64,000 bases of DNA from Primulina eburnea (lineage: Eukaryota; Streptophyta; Magnoliopsida; Lamiales; Gesneriaceae), in contig NC_133103.1 of NCBI RefSeq assembly GCF_022965805.1, positions 51,410,386-51,474,385 on the forward strand, written 5' to 3'. A model generated the notes under the pieces. The model saw only the letters and a list, made by a program, of their open reading frames with translations. It was not told the DNA's origin and searched no databases. Positions 59,401 to 64,000 of the stretch are shown one piece after another; positions within the stretch are counted from its first letter, which is position 1; the number at the start of each line of letters is the position of its first letter. A program made the translations under genes and the position numbers.

Positions 59401-61347
59401 TGCAGATAAATCTCCGTAAGTAAGAATGTTCCAATCTATGGAATTTGTTGGAGATTTAGATTTTAATCTATTTTTTACTCTTTCAGCAAAAAGAACTGGA
59501 AGTCCAGAAATAAATTTTTCTTTCCAGAAATTTGCATTGCAATCATTTCTAGTTAAAACCTTAGTCATAAAAACATCTTTATACCATCTGAATTCAGATA
59601 GTGTTGGGCATCTCAAATTCATTAATTGTTCTTGAGATCTATCTAATTGGAGTTCATTAGCTCCAATAAAATTAGATAAAATTGTATAAATAAGTGTATT
59701 TACAGCATCTGACTCTTCTCTTCCATTAAGATCAACTATAGAAGAGTTTAGAATTTTATTCTTTGCTTCTTTAGAAAGATAAAAATCCCACCAACCTTGA
59801 AGTTGGCCTGTGAAACCAGTAATAATGGCTTGAGCAATTTGCCTATCATTATTACCTTTTATCTTTGCCGTAGAAGAATTTATTAACATTTGTTTAATAA
59901 TAGTTTTAATCTGATATTCAGATTTTCCATCTATATTCCATTCAGTAATGGCTTCCCCATTAAACTGAACGTAATCTTTTTTCTCTTCAATTTGAAGATC
60001 AACAGGTGTAGCCTTTTTATAAAAAGGTTTTACAATTGATACTTTATGCATTTTATTAATCTGCATTTCATCTTCTGACGAACTAGAAATATTATCTAGT
60101 TGTTCAGATTTGGTAATTACCGAAATAGAACCTTTTTCTTTAATATTAATTTTTTGTAATCGATCTATTAAACCTTCCATAAAATCATCATCTTTTTTAG
60201 AACTTAAAAGAAAATTTTCTTTTTTAAGATTAGGAGGAGGTTTTATCATCAAAGTTTTTGAACTTTCACCACTAGAATTTCCTTGTTTGGATTGTGATAA
60301 AATCTCTTCTATTCTAGTAGTCTGATTTCTTAAAGAATGTAGAGTAAGATTGGTAAAATTATTCTGTTGAATAATATGGTCAAAATTACCATGCCCTATT
60401 TCTGATTTTATAGGGGCAGCATATATTTCTTTATTACCCTTTTTAATTTGTAAAGTAGTAAAAGGAGGATGAATCTCAAAAGATTCTTCTCCAGTTTCAT
60501 GAACATATAATTTATATGTTGATTCAAGAGTATTTATAAAAGACTCATCTTTAAAATTTGGAAATATTTTATTCCTTGCTGGAAAATATAAATTTTCCAT
60601 CCATTTGAAAAAATCTAAATTTAATTTAGTTTCTTCAATCCATTCTAAGTATCTTGAAACATATAATGTTTGTTGTTTTGAATTTAAACAACTTAAAAAC
60701 CATTTTTTCTTATTAAGATTTTTAATCTTATCTAAACTCTTTTGGATAGAGTTATTATTAATAACCATAACATTATATCCCATATCAGAAAAAGTAGGAG
60801 AATTTGATTTTTTATTATTAACAGAATAACTTCGTTGAAATCTAGACGTACTAGATTCAGGAATATCTACTTTATATTCTGGATGAGATACATTATCATT
60901 AGTCTTTTGAAGACCAGATATACTAATTTTTTCAAAATCAGATATAGAAGAAGTAGAATTTCTACTTTCTTCAGGAAGTTTAATTCGTAAATGTCTTTGA
61001 GATGAGAATTTTATTTCGACATCTCCATCAACATATTGAATTATACTTTCTAGTTTTCTAGATTCTTCTTTTAAAGAAGGGGCTATACTTTCCATTTTCC
61101 AGATTTCTGGCAGAGTAACTTGACTCCAATTAATTGTTTTAGGAATCATAATATTACTTTTAGTAATATCAGTTATGAAAAGAGTAGTTTCTCCTCTTTT
61201 TGAACTAATTTGATTAGTATTGATTCTAAAATTGGATATCGTTGAATTCATGACTTTGTAACAAATTCTATATAATAGAACAACATTTTCTGTTCCATCT
61301 ATCATATCAAAACCTTCAGTTTTTATATTTAAAGTGAGGGCTTTCAT
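56449..61347 (-). CDS. Pararetroviral ORF1 main part: MP end, coat, zinc knuckle, protease, RT, RNase H
   Basis: An open frame of 1632 aa. Residues 1 to about 220 are the rest of the movement protein. A coat-like region spans about 440-640 (QGWWDFYLSKEAKN, CPTLSEFRWYKD). The zinc knuckle CWKCGKIGHKANKC is near 737-752. A Glu-rich coiled coil follows near 930. The aspartic protease is LLDTGADVNC (near 998). The RT has GFYQILLKEEDKY and YIDDVLIYS (near 1338), and RNase H begins VETDASDIGYGG (near 1485). It ends EAHE before TAA. The first Met is not the real start; the true N-terminus lies in 61379-61831, out of frame. As a copy in the genome it is unlikely to make the full polyprotein. Confidence 0.88.
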   Translation of the reverse strand: MKALTLNIKTEGFDMIDGTENVVLLYRICYKVMNSTISNFRINTNQISSKRGETTLFITDITKSNIMIPKTINWSQVTLPEIWKMESIAPSLKEESRKLESIIQYVDGDVEIKFSSQRHLRIKLPEESRNSTSSISDFEKISISGLQKTNDNVSHPEYKVDIPESSTSRFQRSYSVNNKKSNSPTFSDMGYNVMVINNNSIQKSLDKIKNLNKKKWFLSCLNSKQQTLYVSRYLEWIEETKLNLDFFKWMENLYFPARNKIFPNFKDESFINTLESTYKLYVHETGEESFEIHPPFTTLQIKKGNKEIYAAPIKSEIGHGNFDHIIQQNNFTNLTLHSLRNQTTRIEEILSQSKQGNSSGESSKTLMIKPPPNLKKENFLLSSKKDDDFMEGLIDRLQKINIKEKGSISVITKSEQLDNISSSSEDEMQINKMHKVSIVKPFYKKATPVDLQIEEKKDYVQFNGEAITEWNIDGKSEYQIKTIIKQMLINSSTAKIKGNNDRQIAQAIITGFTGQLQGWWDFYLSKEAKNKILNSSIVDLNGREESDAVNTLIYTILSNFIGANELQLDRSQEQLMNLRCPTLSEFRWYKDVFMTKVLTRNDCNANFWKEKFISGLPVLFAERVKNRLKSKSPTNSIDWNILTYGDLSAEITAEGINLCNDIKLKRQLDMQKEENRNIIGDFCEQIGFQPIQYPKRDKKKKRFPFKKKNHYIKDKEKSKKYSKKKFKKPIKNDSTKVPVCWKCGKIGHKANKCYVKKKINNLNINNDLKESLINILLNTEENLKEKDFYINIIDNELSEYSNSSTDNDSEISENKICNPDCDCDTCLINFMGLEINVISNEETFILDLIDQIKDPIEKRKAIEHYLNMANHKPTKLVQNTVQEHELYSYNKILEKAKQKEREPTISELKGEIDQIKSEIKYLKERVNTLSINNNTWDKDSTSEEEEEEDILPKNDDDQEINQMVWINKIDQIISQKWYSKVTLIINKKFKITIEALLDTGADVNCISEGIVPSKYYKKTTQFITAANKQPLIVNYKLSDVAICNSGVCLNTTFILIKNISTPVILGTPFFQMLFPINKINEKGLYTNIKGNDLFFPFTTIPVSKSINILQKIVSNKENFITSLKDEILFKNIKDKLKSDKIQEKIKIISEIISKEICADVPNAFWNREKHQVSLPYTDDFSENKIPTKARPIAMGPRLLNYCKEEIDSLLKKELIRPSNSPWSCPAFYVENAAEIERGAPRLVINYKPLNKALKWIKHPLPNKRDLLNRLFKGKVFSSFDLKSGFYQILLKEEDKYKTAFTVPFGHYEWNVMPFGLKNAPMEFQNIMNEIYNSYTDYIIVYIDDVLIYSDNIDQHFKHLNIFIQVTKKAGLAVNQKKVKLFQTKIKFLGHYIENGIIIPIERAIVFADKFPDKITDVNQLQRFLGSLNYIGDFYKDLAQDCKLLFQRLKKNPQPWTNSHTLAIQKIKERVKELPCLSIANPEAFKIVETDASDIGYGGILKQQLNNTSKEILVRYTSGTWNNTQKNYSTIKKEILSIVKCITKFESDLLNKKFLLRVDCKSAKDILLKDVKVIASKQIFARWQAILACFDFDIEHISGKSNSLPDFLTREFLQGSALEDSLKKTSHREEAHE

Positions 61348-61378
61348 GATATTTGGATCAGAAAGAGAAATTGGAAAA

Positions 61379-61831
61379 TTAGGAGAAACAACTAAAATGT
61401 ATTGGTCCTTCGCATAATGAAGATTCTACTATTCCTAATAAGGAATCTTCGAATTTATTATGCCTTTGATCTCTTACTAAGATTAAAGCTGAAGTATTTA
61501 GACCTAATCTGGTAAGAGGTTTTAAACCTACTTGTATCATTCCCAAATGCATAAATTTGTAATTTTGCTTGTGAATATTAACAAGGTTTTGAGATAATAA
61601 ACTAAATGAGTCGTATCCTCCTTTTAGAGGAATTGCTTCTTCAATTGTTTTAATAATATAGTCGGATTTAAAATTAAATCCATTAGATCTATAAATCTTC
61701 ATATTAGAAGATGTTGGTATTTTCCAGTTTTGAATATTTTTCTCGAAATTTTCAGAAATAATTAACTCTTTGTTCTTAGTATTACTACTTGAAGATTTAT
61801 TCTTCGTAAAAGATCGTATTAATTTATCCAT
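61379..61831 (-). pseudogene. Pararetroviral ORF1 start (movement protein N-terminal part), frameshifted
   Basis: 150 aa from the ATG at 61831. It carries the start of a 30K-type movement protein (e.g. FMHLGMIQVGLKPLTRLGLN, ALILVRDQRHN, EGPIHFSC). The frame runs into a stop at 61379, while the same domain clearly continues in another frame just downstream, in the 1632-aa frame. A single indel near 61350-61390 is the simplest reason. Known role of the family: cell-to-cell transport through plasmodesmata. Confidence 0.8.
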
Positions 61832-62082
61832 TCAAGAATATGGTAGATACTGTCAAGGCTTTACCCTGCCTTACCCTTTGGCTTTACAGGTCTTATGGAA
61901 CCCGACTTAAGGATTTCTCCTGGGTATAACTACCTTCTTCCTTACAGAATAAAAGAATAAGATCGTAACAGAAGAATAACTTGTATTAATTTCTGAAGAA
62001 TTTTACACTGTTACAAATACACGAGATTTAATCTCAATTTAAATAAAGATAAATTTAATCTTTATTCTTCAAATCTTCAATT
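61832..62082 (-). other. Pararetroviral leader between the small ORF and ORF1
   Basis: A non-coding stretch of about 250 bp. Pyrimidine- and purine-rich blocks alternate (TTACCCTGCCTTACCCTTTG near 61860). No TGGTATCAGAGC primer site was found in it, so the priming site remains unlocated. Confidence 0.5.
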
Positions 62083-62518
62083 TTAAGCAGCAAGCTGTGA
62101 GCTCTGCTTCTCAAATGCCTTTAAGGTAATCTTGGACCTTTCCAAATGTGGATGAACAAACCACTGTTTATAAACAGGATTTATCTCTGGATCTTTTAAT
62201 CGATCTTCAAGATTTTTAATTTGATTATTAATTAATTTAATCTTCTTTTTTAAGATTTTCAAATAATTTGCAGACGGCATAATATAATCAAATGGAGGAT
62301 CATAAATATAATCGTATGACATAAACTTACATGAAATGATGAAACTTGAAACTGAGAACTCAAGAACTGGAGAAAACTTCGAAACTCTTATTATGAGAAA
62401 GTAGTAGAGAATTTTGGTGTGTCGATCACAAAGGGAGTCGACTCCTTAAATAGCAAAGCAATACATACTAGTTACAGTGTTTACACAAATAAAAACATGA
62501 CACGTGAAAAGTAAAACT
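62002..62518 (-). repeat. Terminal repeat of the pararetrovirus, upstream copy
   Basis: The second copy of 54646-55162 at a constant offset of 7356. It ends exactly where the next LTR starts. Confidence 0.95.
62083..62322 (-). CDS. Small 79-aa viral ORF, upstream copy
   Basis: Same 79 residues as the copy at 54727-54966. In viral order it is the first ORF, about 250 bases before ORF1. Predicted coiled coil; no known family recognised. Confidence 0.6.
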   Translation of the reverse strand: MSYDYIYDPPFDYIMPSANYLKILKKKIKLINNQIKNLEDRLKDPEINPVYKQWFVHPHLERSKITLKAFEKQSSQLAA

Positions 62519-64000
62519 GTAGAACCCGGAAATTTAGACTACGTATAAGTCATGCATAATTCTAGTATTTAAATTTAAATTGACTTCACTGCATAATTAT
62601 TTTAAATGCATTTATTTGAAGTTAATTATTCATTATTTCAGTTCAGTAGTTTGATTTTTAGCATTTCAATTATTTCAGTGAGGCCGGACTGGAGTTGGAG
62701 TTTAGAGATAAAATTTAAGATTCAGAAAATATTTCCAGAATTTAATTTAGCTAGCAAGTAAGTTAAGTTAAGTTAAAAAGGAGGTTGAGGATTTATTTTA
62801 GTTACTTGAGTTGAGTAGAAAATAAGTTCATTTAAGTTCCAATAATTAAGGGTTTAATTCACTAAATTAATTAAAGGATTAGTGAGGCTTTTAAAGGTTA
62901 TTAATTTACTAGATAAACAACATTTCCCCTTTATTTATTTGTGAACTTTCGGCCACCCTTAGTTGCTAGAAAAATCCTTGCCAACTCATCACCCTTTTGA
63001 CCCATTCTTTGTTGAGTTAGCATAATAATATTTTTAATTCTTGATCCACCTTAATTAATTAATTAATGAGCATTATCCTAGTCTAGATTAGCAAGGAGAA
63101 TTTCGGCCACCTCATTCCCCCAAAAAATTTGATAGCAAACCACAATTCAAATTTCAAAATGAGGGAGACTTGGTCTTGCATTTTAATCCCTTTATTAGTG
63201 GATCTTCCCCCTCACCTCTCCAACCATCAATCTCCCCTCCCTAATCTCGAAATTCAGAGTGAAATTCAGTAGAAAAACCGTGGGTTACATAGCTAAAAGA
63301 AGAGAGAAAAATAGAGAAAAGAAAAACAAGAGAAGCGCTCCACCTCCTCCGTGCCGCGTCGTCGTCGTTTTGTTCGTTTTCTTTCGAAACGAAACCAAGG
63401 CATGTCTAGATTCTTTCAAACCTCAATCAAGTCATATTAGCAATTATTTTTCAGTACATGATCAGGTTTTATCATGCAAAAACCGAATTACATCAAAGAA
63501 TTTTCAGAAAACAACATGCAGATTTTTCGGCCCCTTTATTACATGCTTCACGGGTTTGCTCTTGTTTTGATGTTTTAGGTATTGGATTGACTCCAGGCTC
63601 CCAAGGCGACGTCTATGCATGTAATAGGATGCATTAGGACATCATTTGTTCATTGGTTTAACCCCATGACAGCCGAAACCAAGGAAAACAGCAGCAACTC
63701 CATTTATGTCTCTTGAGTTTCGAAAAATGCAGATTTTCTGTCCAAGGGTAAGGATCTGATCACGGCTGCCCTAGGGGCCTATAGCCATGGTTAGATCACT
63801 CCCCTATCATGTCTAAGACGTGACTAAGTCGCCCTTTTGGTAGCTTGGTCCATGGCTCCTCGGTTTTTAATCAAAACAACAAAACAGCCCCTCCCTTTCT
63901 CGCCCCTTCGGTTTTGACAACACTAGTGTAGTTCGTTTTTGGTGGCATGGTGTGGATCTGGTTTGGCCTATGGCCCTTAGCCACGGTCCATACCACAACC
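62518..64000 (+). repeat. LTR of another gypsy-type element, start only
   Basis: Starts TGTAGAACCCGGAAATTTAG, similar in its first bases and in ATTTAAATGCA-type words to the Tekay LTR at 44512-47345 but in opposite orientation and otherwise diverged. The element continues past the window. No coding region is present; a 103-codon ORF at 63259-63570 is not convincing. A 5-bp left flank of AAAAC (62513-62517) would be the target duplication to look for. Confidence 0.65.

Larger units (their letters stand above)
54643..62517 (-). mobile_element. Endogenous caulimovirid (florendovirus-like), more than one genome unit
   Basis: Minus-strand order: leader, 79-aa ORF, movement-protein start, long ORF1, ORF2, leader again, 79-aa ORF again. 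The order MP, coat, zinc knuckle, protease, RT and RNase H in one frame, followed by a separate ORF2, matches endogenous florendoviruses. Petuviruses are the next alternative but have one polyprotein. There are no LTRs and no integrase. The period between repeated ends is 7356 bp. The left edge cuts a gypsy LTR; the right edge is cut by another LTR. Confidence 0.88.

Noticed and set aside
61832..62082. tRNA-Met primer site expected in the viral leader
   Set aside because: I looked for TGGTATCAGAGC on both strands here and did not find it; the only copy in the window belongs to the gypsy element.
54643..62517. Reading the insert as an ordinary gypsy element
   Set aside because: It has a movement-protein domain ahead of the coat region, no integrase and no LTRs, so a caulimovirid fits better.
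63259..63570. 103-codon ORF near the window end
   Set aside because: Lys/Arg-rich start from a purine tract inside an LTR; no domain, and LTRs rarely code.

Overview
This is a stretch of AT-rich nuclear DNA from a flowering plant, most likely a eudicot. It has plant gene families with GT-AG introns (DWARF1, RAD5, BET1, an ethylene receptor, an EAR-type C2H2 zinc finger), plant-type transposons and an endogenous plant pararetrovirus. The MITEs and LTRs look to me like those common in Lamiales, but that is an impression that I could not test.

Gene-rich part (1-21 kb). Four intact-looking genes: a DWARF1/DIMINUTO sterol reductase (745-2718, +, 2 coding exons), a RAD5-type HIRAN/SNF2/RING DNA-repair translocase (3519-9729, +, 18 coding exons, 1195 aa), a BET1-type SNARE (10516-13241, +, 6 exons, 132 aa, with a dead LINE in its last intron) and, on the minus strand, an EIN4-like subfamily-II ethylene receptor (20448-17702, 761 aa). 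The receptor lacks the usual phospho-acceptor His and one receiver acidic residue. The genes have unrelated functions and do not form a cluster.

Gene-poor part (21-40 kb). Mostly AT-rich spacer with small DNA transposons: about ten copies of a ~170-180 bp MITE whose ends are near-palindromes, a 787-bp hAT-type element with a perfect 8-bp target duplication, a 1.12-kb CACTA-type element with a large nested hairpin, an element with GGGATGTAA ends, and LTR-like sequence at 30 and 37 kb. One gene lies here: a single-finger C2H2 repressor with a C-terminal EAR motif (35525-34977, -).

Nested retroelement part (40.4-64 kb). A copia 3' end (LTR, polypurine tract and RNase H) is fused to a gypsy-type LTR fragment, and the fusion is tandemly duplicated (unit about 1.73 kb). 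The second copy ends exactly at a Tekay/Del-type Ty3-gypsy element on the minus strand (44512-54642). This has 2.8-kb LTRs, a tRNA-Met-type primer site, a polypurine tract, a gag and pol separated by an apparent 166-bp intron, and three breaks in pol. Its 5' LTR is cut by an endogenous caulimovirid (54643-62517, minus strand) that looks like a florendovirus: ORF1 carries movement, coat, zinc-knuckle, protease, RT and RNase H regions, and ORF2 is of unknown function. About 517 bp is repeated at both ends with a period of 7356 bp, so the insert is longer than one genome unit. A further LTR in the opposite orientation starts at 62518 and runs off the window.
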